In this document: positions 44,399 to 52,001 of the stretch, one piece after another
How positions within the stretch are numbered: the first letter of the stretch is position 1
Layout of the letters: each line of letters starts with the position of its first letter
NCBI RefSeq assembly: GCF_001182745.1
Contig: NZ_LN868939.1
Coordinates: 2,542,001 to 2,606,000, forward strand
Length of the DNA stretch: 64,000 nt
Source of the DNA: Nocardia farcinica
Lineage (GTDB): Bacteria; Actinomycetota; Actinomycetes; Mycobacteriales; Mycobacteriaceae
Direction: 5' to 3'
Position numbers and translations under genes: made by a program
Notes under the pieces: generated by a model
What the model was told of the DNA's origin: nothing
What the model saw: only the letters and a program-made list of their open reading frames with translations
Database searches by the model: none

Positions 44399-44821
44399 GG
44401 CCACCGACGCCCGAAGAGATCCGCGCCCAGTACGTCGAGACCGTGGCGCGCGCCCAGTTCGACCACTTCTGCAAGATCGCGACGTGGGAGGAGATCGGCG
44501 AGTCCGACAGGCAGACGTGGATCCATCGCCGCCGACATCTGGACCGGCGGCGGACTCCCCGACGAACCGCACCCCGCCAAATGGGACCAGGCATGTGGGC
44601 CAACCTGCACGCATCGACGCCAGCGAGACAGCCGCGTCTACCACACCTGTGCTGGCGGCATCCGGAACCAGCTCATGGTCGACCTCGGCGCAGACCTCGT
44701 CCTCGGCTTCCCCATAGGCGCCGGCTGGTCCGGCACCAAGGATTGTCTCGCCCGAGCGCGAGCCGCCGGCATCCGAGACGTTCGCGAACACCAATCCGGA
44801 CCTGTCGGTGGTTCTCGCTAG
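44395..44821 (+). pseudogene. Frame-broken phage gene with DUF2493-like C-terminus
   Basis: The first 44 codons (MRPPTPEEIRAQYVETVARA onward) are in one frame. From about 44,525 a second frame continues coherently with AADIWTGGGLPDEPHPAKWD, AGGIRNQLMVDLGADLVLGF and GTKDCLARARAAGI, the C-terminal half of SLOG/DUF2493-like nucleotide-binding proteins. The N-terminal Rossmann start of that family is missing. One lost base near 44,520 joins the frames. Either a fused, decaying gene or a sequence error. Confidence 0.6.
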
Positions 44822-44863
44822 AGTCCCTACCACGCCGCTATCACCCAGCGAAGGGACGACATC

Positions 44864-45121
44864 ATGACAGCCATCACCACAGTTGAACAGCTCAACGAGT
44901 TCGTCCGCTCCAAGCAACCCCGCGCCACAATCAGCGGCGACCTCGCCAACACCCTCAACCGCCACCTAGGCACCAGCACCAGCCTCGAAGTCATCTACGA
45001 ACGCAAAGAACACCGCGACATGAACCGTGACGTCATCGCCGTCACCGAAGTCCACTGGCTCCAAGTCGGCCGCAGCCGCATCGCACTCGACGACGTCCTC
45101 AACCGGGCGGGCATCGCATGA
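44864..45121 (+). CDS. Small hypothetical protein
   Basis: Protein of 85 aa, starting at ATG 44864 behind GAAGGGAC. No domain recognised (MTAITTVEQLNEFVRSKQPR). Stop overlaps the next ATG. Confidence 0.65.
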   Translation: MTAITTVEQLNEFVRSKQPRATISGDLANTLNRHLGTSTSLEVIYERKEHRDMNRDVIAVTEVHWLQVGRSRIALDDVLNRAGIA

Positions 45122-45381
45122 CCATCCAGCGCGAACCCATCGACATCGAAGTCGCGCTCCGCATCTACCTCAACGGCTTCCAATCCGGTGTCGCATCCGC
45201 AGCCAGCGCCTTCGTGAAACCGAAGATCCCCAACCAGGTCGCCAGCGAACTCGCTGCCCGCCTCCACGCACGCATATCCGCCGACCCTGCCGCGCTAGAG
45301 ACCATTCGCGACCAGATCCGCACCACCCTCGCCGGGAAGGACGCGCCGCCCCAAGTACTGCGGATGCCGAAGATGGACTGA
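45118..45381 (+). CDS. Small hypothetical protein
   Basis: Protein of 87 aa, helical, with no recognised domain (MTIQREPIDIEVALRIYLNG). Last gene of the rightward block before the terminator pair. Confidence 0.65.
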   Translation: MTIQREPIDIEVALRIYLNGFQSGVASAASAFVKPKIPNQVASELAARLHARISADPAALETIRDQIRTTLAGKDAPPQVLRMPKMD

Positions 45382-45423
45382 AGCTTCCACATACCCCGAC
45401 AACTAGCCTGCTACCCTCACCAA

Positions 45424-45457
45424 CGAGGCCCCCACGCGCACGACGTTGGGGGCCTCG
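45424..45457 (+). terminator. Terminator of the first rightward block
   Basis: CGAGGCCCCCA (45424-45434) and TGGGGGCCTCG (45447-45457) form an 11-bp stem with a 12-nt loop. It closes the 30.6-45.4 kb block. Confidence 0.8.
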
Positions 45458-45521
45458 CCTACTTCTCGCCGGGTTCCAAGCGGATCGGGAACCCGTACGC
45501 CTTCACCCCGAACAAAACGAA

Positions 45522-45543
45522 CCCCCGGAAACCACTCCGGGGG
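45522..45543 (-). terminator. Terminator of the leftward island
   Basis: CCCCCGG with CCGGGGG, 8-nt loop, at the end of the leftward genes. Read on the minus strand the stem is followed by TTCGTTTTGTT, a fair U tract. Confidence 0.8.
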
Positions 45544-45717
45544 CTAATCGGTGCTGAACAACTCCGCGATGTCCTCGTCAGACAACCCCGCCGACCTGTA
45601 CGCCTCGATCTCGGCCGCCGACAACGTAGGGCGGCGCCGTTCCTGCTGACCGAACCTGTGCGCCGCGTCGATCACCTGCCCGCCCTCACCCTCCGCGGGC
45701 GCCTGCTCCTCACTCAT
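45544..45717 (-). CDS. Small hypothetical protein
   Basis: Protein of 57 aa (MSEEQAPAEGEGGQVIDAAH), acidic, ending in LSAAEIEAYRSAGLSDEDIA. ATG 45717 overlaps the previous stop, so it was preferred over a longer start. Function unknown. Confidence 0.65.
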   Translation of the reverse strand: MSEEQAPAEGEGGQVIDAAHRFGQQERRRPTLSAAEIEAYRSAGLSDEDIAELFSTD

Positions 45718-46274
45718 GCCGCCGATCCTGCCACGACCAAACCCGCCGCCCACGAGCGCAGCGCAGCGAAATCCTCGTCGAGCAAACCCTTCGCCGGGTC
45801 AACCCAATGCAGCAGCGCCCCGGGGCCGTGCGTGCGCTCGACGTACACCCGGTCCCGGTTGGTGATGTCGTCGTCCACCCACGCGAACGGCCGCCCGCCA
45901 GCGTGATCGACAAGCTCTGCGGTCTTGAAGAACGTCCCATCCGGACCGAACCGCTTCGACGTCTTCCACTCCACCACCGGCAACTCGGGCAACCCGATCG
46001 TGGGGCCGATATGCGTGTTGGCGTCGTGCTCCCACGTTGTCGCCCACCACAACTCGAACACGTCAGTGAGAGCGAGCAGCTTCGGCCCGTGCACGGGGTT
46101 GAGCCACACTCGCAGCGGTTTGATCCGCCCGGACGGCCGGTCACCATGTTGGGCCATCCAGGTCGGCGGCAGCATTCGATGCGTCTCGTACCCGGCGGGC
46201 CGCAGATGCGGTTTCGCCGCGTAGGGGTTGAGCGGGCCGTCCACATCCAGATACAGCAACGGCCGCGTCGTCAC
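45714..46274 (-). CDS. HAD-superfamily hydrolase-like protein
   Basis: Protein of 186 aa from GTG 46274, chosen because it overlaps the upstream stop and places LLYLDVDGPLNPY at the N-terminus. The D-x-D-G motif is HAD motif I, and FAWVDDDITNRDRVYVE resembles motif IV. It could be a phosphatase; the substrate is unknown. Confidence 0.75.
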   Translation of the reverse strand: MTTRPLLYLDVDGPLNPYAAKPHLRPAGYETHRMLPPTWMAQHGDRPSGRIKPLRVWLNPVHGPKLLALTDVFELWWATTWEHDANTHIGPTIGLPELPVVEWKTSKRFGPDGTFFKTAELVDHAGGRPFAWVDDDITNRDRVYVERTHGPGALLHWVDPAKGLLDEDFAALRSWAAGLVVAGSAA

Positions 46275-46462
46275 GGCGCCTCTCCTACACGGATGCCGCG
46301 CCGGTCCGCCCAGGCCTGCAACTCCTGGGCCGACATCACTCCGGCCGACCAGCGACCGAACTGCTCGGCGGTCATGCCGAGATACTCCGGCAGTGAGCGG
46401 ACGTCGTCCGACTCGTGCCATCGCTCCGTCAAACACTCGACGACATCATCCAGCAGGTTCAC
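46271..46462 (-). CDS. Small hypothetical protein
   Basis: Protein of 63 aa, helical, with Trp and acidic residues (MNLLDDVVECLTERWHESDD). No domain recognised. Overlaps both neighbours by 4 nt. Confidence 0.65.
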   Translation of the reverse strand: MNLLDDVVECLTERWHESDDVRSLPEYLGMTAEQFGRWSAGVMSAQELQAWADRRGIRVGEAP

Positions 46463-46704
46463 GATCGCAGTTCCCTGCCAGCGGTCGGGCCCGCAGCCTC
46501 ATGCTTCACGCCCGGGAAGCCCGCTAGGGCACCGCACCTCGCGCAGTACCGCTCTCTGATATGGCTCACATCTCCCCAGCTTTCAAGGAGCGCCGGGCTA
46601 GGCATCGTCTGCGCGCCACAGAGGGCCGACACCCCATTGGGATCTACACTGAGGTGGAAAACCCAGGTCGAGGCTATGGATTCGACAATCTTCATGCTGC
46701 TCAC
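46459..46704 (-). CDS. Small zinc-ribbon-like protein
   Basis: Protein of 81 aa (or 78 aa from ATG 46695). VSALCGAQTM and RERYCARCGALAG could form a zinc knuckle. Overlaps the next downstream gene by 4 nt. Function unknown. Confidence 0.65.
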   Translation of the reverse strand: MSSMKIVESIASTWVFHLSVDPNGVSALCGAQTMPSPALLESWGDVSHIRERYCARCGALAGFPGVKHEAAGPTAGRELRS

Positions 46705-46707
46705 GCT

Positions 46708-47037
46708 TCACTTCGTCGTGATCGCCACGCGGGCGTAGTTGGCCAGGTCGTACAGTTCGTCCCACCAGCCATAGAACTCGTTCACGTCCTCACCATGGGC
46801 AAGGTGATCGTCCACGATGTCACGCACCCCTTCGAACTCGTACGGGTCATCGTTCCGGTACCAACGGGTTGCACGCAACCGCTCCACGATCGCGTCCCGC
46901 CGCTGAACGAAGGTCATCGCGTCGTTGTGGAAGACACCAGCGAGATTGATCGTCTCGGCCCACACCGGCACGCCCGCGGCGACCCGTCTCCTAGCCAGCT
47001 CGTGGACGGCGACCAGGTGATCAACTGAACGCGGCAT
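46708..47037 (-). CDS. Hypothetical protein
   Basis: Protein of 109 aa, starting at ATG 47037 (MPRSVDHLVAVHELARRRVA). It includes WYRNDDPYEFEGVRDIVDDH. No family recognised. It overlaps the upstream gene by 17 nt. Confidence 0.65.
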   Translation of the reverse strand: MPRSVDHLVAVHELARRRVAAGVPVWAETINLAGVFHNDAMTFVQRRDAIVERLRATRWYRNDDPYEFEGVRDIVDDHLAHGEDVNEFYGWWDELYDLANYARVAITTK

Positions 47038-47227
47038 TGGCACGCCCCCCGTCCGTGTTGTCGAGCGCTTCGAGGAACGCGTCATGTCGGTCCTCGTCCT
47101 CGTCCTCGTCGTAGTCGTCGTCGTCTTCTTCGACGGTCGGGCAGCCGCACCTGGTGCAGCGCAATTCGTCGGTGTCGTCGTACACGAAATCGGTGGTGCG
47201 TTCACAGGTGATGCAGTAATCAGTCAT
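47021..47227 (-). CDS. Zinc-ribbon protein with acidic tail
   Basis: Protein of 68 aa. CITCERTTDFVYDDTDELRC and CTRCGC give a two-knuckle zinc ribbon, followed by a run of Asp/Glu. The acidic tail suggests protein or DNA-mimic contacts, but the role is unknown. Overlaps both neighbours. Confidence 0.68.
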   Translation of the reverse strand: MTDYCITCERTTDFVYDDTDELRCTRCGCPTVEEDDDDYDEDEDEDRHDAFLEALDNTDGGRANAAFS

Positions 47228-47514
47228 GCCTTCTCTCCTCCGGCCGCGGGTGGATTGTGTTGGTGGGTCGGCAGGCGTGCGACGCTCCGCCCCAGTGCAT
47301 CAAGGAACGAACGCGCCTTCTCCCCGCCGGCCCGCAGAACCTCCAAGGTGTACCTCGCCGTCCGCACCAGGCTCGCCATGATCGCCTCGACCGCAGCATC
47401 GACCGGACCATGCGCGGAGGCCGGGTCGTTCACGGCAGCCCCGTCGAGGATCTGGATCACCTCACGCAAGAAGGCAGGGTTATCGGATATGGAACCGTCA
47501 GGTACGGAAGGCAT
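47224..47514 (-). CDS. Hypothetical protein
   Basis: Protein of 96 aa, helical (ILDGAAVNDPASAHGPVDAA, then LVRTARYTLEVLRAGGEKAR). No domain recognised. Its start follows GGAG at good spacing. Confidence 0.62.
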   Translation of the reverse strand: MPSVPDGSISDNPAFLREVIQILDGAAVNDPASAHGPVDAAVEAIMASLVRTARYTLEVLRAGGEKARSFLDALGRSVARLPTHQHNPPAAGGEKA

Positions 47515-47676
47515 TCAGGGCTCCTGGAGGCCGATTGGGTGTGTTGATGGCTTGGACGCTGTTCGGTCGGGCGCGGTTCCCTCAATCGTGGGGTGTGGTG
47601 GCTGTCGCTCGCGGGGAACGTCGTTGGTCCCCTCTGCACGCCGTTGTGCAGGGCGCCAGCCACCACGGGCAGGTGG

Positions 47677-48021
47677 TCAGCAGAATTCGGCACCGAAGAA
47701 CGGGTGCCCGCCCACATCCCGCCAACGACGGTCGCTCGGCAGCTCCGACGACGGCCAGCGTGGCGTCATGATGAAGTCCACGTGCGCGGGGCGGGCGACA
47801 GCATCGGGCCAGAAGTCTCGGAAATCCACCTCATAGCCGCTCTCCGCCACGATCGTCACATCGTCACGGGTGAGGTAGTCCCGCCACGCCTGCACAGTGG
47901 TCAAGCCGAGGTCGCGGTGTCCCCGGAACAGGAACTCGGTGCCGCCCACGTACTGGCCGATGTGTAGACCCTCGTCATCGGCGGGCGTTTCTGCGGTGCG
48001 GGCGTAGTAGTTGACGCTCAC
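47677..48021 (-). CDS. Hypothetical protein
   Basis: Protein of 114 aa (MSVNYYARTAETPADDEGLH), with GTEFLFRGHRDLGLTTVQAW. The gap of 162 bp to the next leftward gene holds only a short inverted repeat (CTGCAC/GTGCAG). No family recognised. Confidence 0.68.
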   Translation of the reverse strand: MSVNYYARTAETPADDEGLHIGQYVGGTEFLFRGHRDLGLTTVQAWRDYLTRDDVTIVAESGYEVDFRDFWPDAVARPAHVDFIMTPRWPSSELPSDRRWRDVGGHPFFGAEFC

Positions 48022-48143
48022 GTCTGTAGTCCTTCCGGCCTGATGTTGCGTTGACGTTATGTGGCGGACAGATATTCGGCTCTGGCAGCCGGCGGCGCGG
48101 GCGTGGCGCCGCTACCGGGCTCCTCGTGGTTGTCGGGGGTGGG

Positions 48144-48335
48144 TCAGCGGTTGATGCGGTGCAAGTCGTGGGCGGCGACCTGGATGGTGCGGCCCTGGTT
48201 GGTGGTGACGTGCACCCACTTGCGGCCCACCAACTGCACGTCCCCGTACTCGTGCCCGCTGGCGCGGGCGGGGGAGCCGGGCAGGATCGCGACGCGGTCG
48301 TGGCGGCGGATGCGGGTTCCGGTGTGGTCGGTCAA
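48144..48335 (-). CDS. Small beta-barrel-like protein, TTG start
   Basis: Protein of 63 aa. The TTG at 48335 is chosen because AAGGAG lies 6-7 bp upstream and the extension before it is proline/arginine noise. HDRVAILPGSPARASGHEYG and WVHVTTNQGRTIQVA resemble a small SH3/KOW-type barrel. Confidence 0.6.
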   Translation of the reverse strand: MTDHTGTRIRRHDRVAILPGSPARASGHEYGDVQLVGRKWVHVTTNQGRTIQVAAHDLHRINR

Positions 48336-48396
48336 CGGGGGCTCCTTCAGGAGAGGTGGAGGGCCGGGACGGTGTGCCCCGGCCGGGGCGGGTGGG

Positions 48397-48648
48397 TCAG
48401 GCGGGGTATGCGTCCTCCGTCTCCGGCGCGGTCGGGTCCGCCATTCCCTGGTCCGTGTCGGTGGGGTCATCCGAAACGCGGGTGCCGATCCTGTCCAGCA
48501 CGTCCGCGTAGAACGCCGTGCCGTTGTGGCGGTTGTCGGGGTTGACCAGGCTGACGGAAGGCCGGCCGTCCTGCGCGGTGCCGAGTCGGGCGACGCGCCA
48601 CGTCCGGCCGTTGATGCGGACGAGGTCGCCGACGCTGTAGTTGCTCAT
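48397..48648 (-). CDS. Small hypothetical protein
   Basis: Protein of 83 aa (MSNYSVGDLVRINGRTWRVA), starting behind AAGGACT. Likely a small beta barrel with an acidic tail. Function unknown. Confidence 0.66.
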   Translation of the reverse strand: MSNYSVGDLVRINGRTWRVARLGTAQDGRPSVSLVNPDNRHNGTAFYADVLDRIGTRVSDDPTDTDQGMADPTAPETEDAYPA

Positions 48649-48677
48649 GGGGGAGTCCTTCGGTAGGGGCGGGTTGG

Positions 48678-49070
48678 TCAGGCGGTGACCAGGTGGGCGG
48701 TGCGGGCGTAGGCGGCCAGCCCGTCAGTGAGTGCGGGGTCAGTGGGGGAGTAGGCGTACACGTGCACCGGGCGCCCGTTACGCACCACCCACACCTTGCC
48801 GGGTTCGATCCCGTGCAAGCCCAGAAACGCGGCCTTCACCTTCTTCCCGGCTGGCGAGCTGTACCGGCGGACCTGGTCACTGTCCGCGCCGAGCCCCGTC
48901 ATGTGGGTGCTGACCGTCACCAGGCGGCCGGTGTTGAGCGCTTCGGTGATCTGGGGGCCGTTGAGGAACCGGGCCACCGCGGCGGCTAGCAGGCGCCGGA
49001 CGCGTCGCACGTGCGCCTTCACGGCGGCGAGACGGGCGGCGCGGGCCGGACGGTAGATGGTGACGGTCAT
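48678..49070 (-). CDS. Hypothetical protein, basic N-terminus
   Basis: Protein of 130 aa. The N-terminal 40 residues are strongly basic (RAARLAAVKAHVRRVRRLL); the C-terminal half is mixed alpha/beta with GKVWVVRNGRPVHVYAY. A start behind AAGGACC fits. No family recognised. Confidence 0.65.
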   Translation of the reverse strand: MTVTIYRPARAARLAAVKAHVRRVRRLLAAAVARFLNGPQITEALNTGRLVTVSTHMTGLGADSDQVRRYSSPAGKKVKAAFLGLHGIEPGKVWVVRNGRPVHVYAYSPTDPALTDGLAAYARTAHLVTA

Positions 49071-49102
49071 CGGAGCGGTCCTTCCAGGCGCAGGGGGGAG
49101 GG

Positions 49103-49429
49103 TCAGGCGGTGTGCCGGGCGGTGGCGATCTCGGTGGCGCGGGCGCGGAGCGCGTCGGCGAGGCCGGTCGTGACCTTCACCGGGGTGCCGCCGGGAGCGG
49201 TCACCATGAGGGCGTAGAGGGCGCCCCAGTGGGTGACGTGGTAGCGGACGCCGTCGGCGCCGATGGCGGCGTAGCCGTCGTGGCGGGCGGTCCAGCCCGA
49301 GAGGGCGGGGGCGGGAACGGTCCAGGGATCGACCGCGGCCGGGGCGATGGGGCCGAGCACGTCAACCAGGGCGGCGTCGGGGGCGTCGACCTCGGCGGTG
49401 TCGCGGGCGGGGGAGAGGGTGGTGGTCAT
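49103..49429 (-). CDS. Hypothetical protein
   Basis: Protein of 108 aa, starting at ATG 49429 behind AAGGAG. It contains GADGVRYHVTHWGALYALMV. First gene after the leftward promoter at 49,464-49,492. No family recognised. Confidence 0.65.
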   Translation of the reverse strand: MTTTLSPARDTAEVDAPDAALVDVLGPIAPAAVDPWTVPAPALSGWTARHDGYAAIGADGVRYHVTHWGALYALMVTAPGGTPVKVTTGLADALRARATEIATARHTA

Positions 49430-49463
49430 CGGGGGCTCCTTCGGTGAGTGGCTGATGACTAGA

Positions 49464-49492
49464 ACAGTACACCAAGTGTACGACGGAGACAA
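49464..49492 (-). promoter_or_regulatory. Leftward promoter with overlapping operator
   Basis: On the minus strand, TTGTCT (49487-49492) and TACTGT (49464-49469) are spaced by 17 bp. GTACAC-CAA-GTGTAC (49467-49481) is a perfect inverted repeat over the -10 and contains AGTGTA. It should drive the leftward island. Confidence 0.7.
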
Positions 49493-49526
49493 CAGTATTG
49501 AATCAACAATCAGTAGCCGGCTCATC

Positions 49527-49832
49527 TCACTCGCCGGCGTCATCGCCTCCGGCGGCACGTCCCTGGCTGCGCGGGATCGACGCCAGGATGTCGCCCAACA
49601 CGGCCCGCACTCCTGGCTCCAAATCCTGCAAGATCAACCGAACACCGGTCCCGCGATCATCGACCAGGGCGGGTAGAACCGTCTCAACCAACCGCATCGC
49701 CGTGTTGTACAGGTCGGCGCGCGATAACCCGGTTTGAGCAGCGAGTTTCGCGGCATAGGCGGCAGTTCCGGGGGATTGGGTGAACGTGAGTCGCCGGTCG
49801 GCGTCGCGGCGTCGCGGCTTCCCGGCGGTCAC
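49527..49832 (-). CDS. Small DNA-binding-type protein (ribbon-helix-helix-like)
   Basis: Protein of 101 aa from GTG 49832. RRRDADRRLTFTQSPGTAAY then AAQTGLSRADLYNTAMRL has the strand-helix-helix pattern of CopG/Arc-type proteins, which bind DNA as dimers. Its stop lies just upstream of the leftward promoter. It may regulate that or the divergent rightward promoter at 49.95 kb. Confidence 0.62.
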   Translation of the reverse strand: MTAGKPRRRDADRRLTFTQSPGTAAYAAKLAAQTGLSRADLYNTAMRLVETVLPALVDDRGTGVRLILQDLEPGVRAVLGDILASIPRSQGRAAGGDDAGE

Positions 49833-49885
49833 GGCGGACCGGCCTTCACGGGCGGCGTGGGGATGGTCAACGGGGTCTCCTTCAT
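49829..49885 (-). CDS. Possible 18-codon leader peptide
   Basis: ATG 49885 opens MKETPLTIPTPPVKAGPP, whose TGA overlaps the GTG of the DNA-binding-type gene. No clear ribosome-binding site precedes it, so this is tentative. Confidence 0.25.
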   Translation of the reverse strand: MKETPLTIPTPPVKAGPP

Positions 49886-49953
49886 CGACGTGGACAGCTG
49901 GCGCGGGCCGGGGCTGTCGAAGGGGTGTGTGGTCTCGAATCTGTCACACAGCA

Positions 49954-49981
49954 TTGCATTGATACTAAACCTGTGTATAGG
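49954..49981 (+). promoter_or_regulatory. Promoter of the second rightward block
   Basis: TTGCAT (49954-49959) and TATAGG (49976-49981) with a 16-bp spacer. GATACTAAACCTGTG lies between. TCACACAG upstream (49944-49951) also occurs at 30.37 kb. Confidence 0.55.
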
Positions 49982-50035
49982 ATCACAACAACACTTCCGG
50001 CTGGCACCGGATCAACTCACCGAAAGGGAACCGCG

Positions 50036-50155
50036 ATGGACGACTACGAATGGACGCCCGTCATCTGCGACGCCTGCAACGGGCAGGGCTGCCGCGCCTG
50101 CGGCGACACCGGCGAACTCACCGTCCGCATCTACCTCCACGAGGCGACCGCATGA
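50036..50155 (+). CDS. 39-aa zinc-knuckle protein
   Basis: Starts at ATG 50036 behind GAAAGGGA. CDACNGQGCRACGDTG is a DnaJ-type CxxCxGxG zinc knuckle. First gene of the second rightward block. The TGA overlaps the next ATG. Confidence 0.7.
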   Translation: MDDYEWTPVICDACNGQGCRACGDTGELTVRIYLHEATA

Positions 50156-50439
50156 CCATCACCGAGCAGGTCCGCCAGTTCCTCGACACCAACGACGACC
50201 GCGTCACCGGCCGCATCGGCGCCACCCGCCTGTTCGGCGACACCTGCGACGAATGCGGCGAACCGTCGCTGCTGCTCACCGAAACCCGCACCCCCCAAGG
50301 CCGCGGCGCCATCGTCGCGGGCGGCATCTACTGCCTCGACCACGGTGTCGAAGCCGTCGACCAGCTCACCTGGTCCGACGCCGAACAGATCACCGTCACC
50401 ATCCCCGCCCACCTGCTCGCCACCGACCTCGCAGCCTAG
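50152..50439 (+). CDS. Hypothetical protein with CxxC
   Basis: Protein of 95 aa. GDTCDECGEPSLLLTETRTP and a later CLDHG suggest a zinc-binding fold. Function unknown; coupled to the previous gene. Confidence 0.66.
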   Translation: MTITEQVRQFLDTNDDRVTGRIGATRLFGDTCDECGEPSLLLTETRTPQGRGAIVAGGIYCLDHGVEAVDQLTWSDAEQITVTIPAHLLATDLAA

Positions 50440-50453
50440 AAAGGGCGCCGATC

Positions 50454-50792
50454 ATGGGCTACTTCATCTACGACTACGTCGACCCAGGCCGGGTCCGCGC
50501 CGACCTCAAGATCCCGGTGGGCGACAGCCGCGTGACCCTCGACATCGACTGGGACGCAAGCGATTTCGCTGACACATGGTGCGATGTTCACCGCAACCGT
50601 CCCGCCGCGGTCCACGTCACCTACTGGCGGCACGACGGTGACGTGGCGGAGCTGGCGTTCAGTTGGGGTGTCGCTGCGGAGAAGATCGCTGAGATCCTCG
50701 CGGACGCCCGCGTAGACGACGACGCCGGCATCGACATCAAGGTCAACGCGTGGTTCCTCGTGTACGCGCTCCCTGAGGCGGTGGCGGCGTGA
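50454..50792 (+). CDS. Hypothetical protein
   Basis: Protein of 112 aa (MGYFIYDYVDPGRVRADLKI), beta-rich, acidic. Starts behind GAAAGGG. No family recognised. Overlaps the next GTG start. Confidence 0.66.
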   Translation: MGYFIYDYVDPGRVRADLKIPVGDSRVTLDIDWDASDFADTWCDVHRNRPAAVHVTYWRHDGDVAELAFSWGVAAEKIAEILADARVDDDAGIDIKVNAWFLVYALPEAVAA

Positions 50793-51373
50793 CCCTGCAT
50801 ACGCGCGTCGCGATCGTCCAGAAGATCGACCCGAAGGCCGCCTTCCAGTTGGCGTTGTCCGCTATCTGCACGGCCGCGGGTGAAGAGCACCGCATCGAGA
50901 CCGCCAAGGTCAACGAGCCAGAGGACTATGGGCGGGACGGCGTCCTGTGCATCGGAACGGTCATCGGGCAGGGCCTTCCTGGCATCGTCGAGTGCGACTT
51001 CCGAACCGGTGGCCCGCTGTACGCCGAGGACTACTACGGCAACGACGAGGACACCGAGCCCGATGACACCCGCTGGCTGTGCACGCCAGCGTGCTGGCTG
51101 GAGATCGGTTGGGACACCGGCTACGGGTACCGAAGTCCAGAGGGGTTGGGCTGCTCCGCCCTGCACGCTCGCGCAATCACCTTCATGCACAAGGCGCTGT
51201 CGGAGATGGGCATCGAGATGCGTTGGTACAACGAGTTCGACGCCAGGTGGCATCCCGGCATCGAGAATCTGGACACGCTGAGCGCAGCTGGTCTGGAAGC
51301 GGACCTGTGGTTTCGGACCACGGCTCTTCCTGCCATCAACTCCCTGATCTCGCAGTACATGAGGGAGGTCTGA
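50789..51373 (+). CDS. Hypothetical protein
   Basis: Protein of 194 aa from GTG 50789. It has CTPACWLEIGWDTGYGYRSP and FDARWHPGIENLDTL and looks like an alpha/beta enzyme or binding protein, but no family is recognised. Confidence 0.68.
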   Translation: MTLHTRVAIVQKIDPKAAFQLALSAICTAAGEEHRIETAKVNEPEDYGRDGVLCIGTVIGQGLPGIVECDFRTGGPLYAEDYYGNDEDTEPDDTRWLCTPACWLEIGWDTGYGYRSPEGLGCSALHARAITFMHKALSEMGIEMRWYNEFDARWHPGIENLDTLSAAGLEADLWFRTTALPAINSLISQYMREV

Positions 51374-51377
51374 CCGC

Positions 51378-51617
51378 GTGATCACCCGTCATGACGATGT
51401 CCACCGTGTCACCCACTACGGTGCCGCGCCGCTGGTCGACCACGCCGGATACAGCGTCGAGGTCGGCGTCGAAGACGGCTCCGACCTGATGTCCATCCGT
51501 GTCGGGCTCACCGACACCCCCTGCCACGCCATCCGCGCTGACCTCCCCACCGCCGCAGTCGCCGAACTCCGCGACCGGTGCGACGCGTTCCTCCACGACC
51601 ACCAGGAGCCGCAATGA
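51378..51617 (+). CDS. Small hypothetical protein
   Basis: Protein of 79 aa (MITRHDDVHRVTHYGAAPLV), acidic. Follows the previous gene by 4 bp and overlaps the next. No domain recognised. Confidence 0.64.
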   Translation: MITRHDDVHRVTHYGAAPLVDHAGYSVEVGVEDGSDLMSIRVGLTDTPCHAIRADLPTAAVAELRDRCDAFLHDHQEPQ

Positions 51618-51802
51618 GATTGCCCGCTGACTGGACCGCTGCACGCGCCTCCGGCTGGTCCGCTCTCCACCACCTCATCCACACCCCTTGTGGATTCCGC
51701 ACCAGCATGGCCTACGACCTGATCCTCGACGGCCCGTTCGGCGCAAACGACGCCCGCCAGGTGGTCTACGGCCACACCTGCGAGGACGGGGATCTGTCGT
51801 GA
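51614..51802 (+). CDS. Small hypothetical protein
   Basis: Protein of 62 aa (MRLPADWTAARASGWSALHH). No domain recognised. Overlaps both neighbours by 4 nt. Confidence 0.64.
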   Translation: MRLPADWTAARASGWSALHHLIHTPCGFRTSMAYDLILDGPFGANDARQVVYGHTCEDGDLS

Positions 51803-51966
51803 CGAATCCGAAGCCGACACCGGTCGAACAGCACCTCCGCGAGCAGCTTTCGACCGCGCTCGACCGATTGCGGGCGATCGAACACGACCTGCGATGGGAG
51901 AACCAGGGCATGGCCGCCGCCCTCGTCGCCGCCGTCGCCGACCAAATCGAAAGAGACGCAGCATGA
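51799..51966 (+). CDS. Small coiled-coil-like protein
   Basis: Protein of 55 aa from GTG 51799, helical (QHLREQLSTALDRLRAIEHD). The stop overlaps a 12-codon frame at 51,963. Confidence 0.6.
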   Translation: MTNPKPTPVEQHLREQLSTALDRLRAIEHDLRWENQGMAAALVAAVADQIERDAA

Positions 51967-52001
51967 GCTACTACCACGGATTAAACGAGGTTCTGTCGTG
52001 A
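51963..52001 (+). CDS. 12-codon coupled microprotein frame
   Basis: ATG 51963 reads MSYYHGLNEVLS and stops in the GTG of the RNase H gene. Its start overlaps the preceding stop. Both overlaps suggest it carries ribosomes across the gap, though it might not be functional as a peptide. Confidence 0.4.
   Translation: MSYYHGLNEVLS

Noticed and set aside
46561..47028. Plus-strand frame inside the leftward island
   Set aside because: It is antisense to three overlapping leftward genes with better codon bias and coupling.
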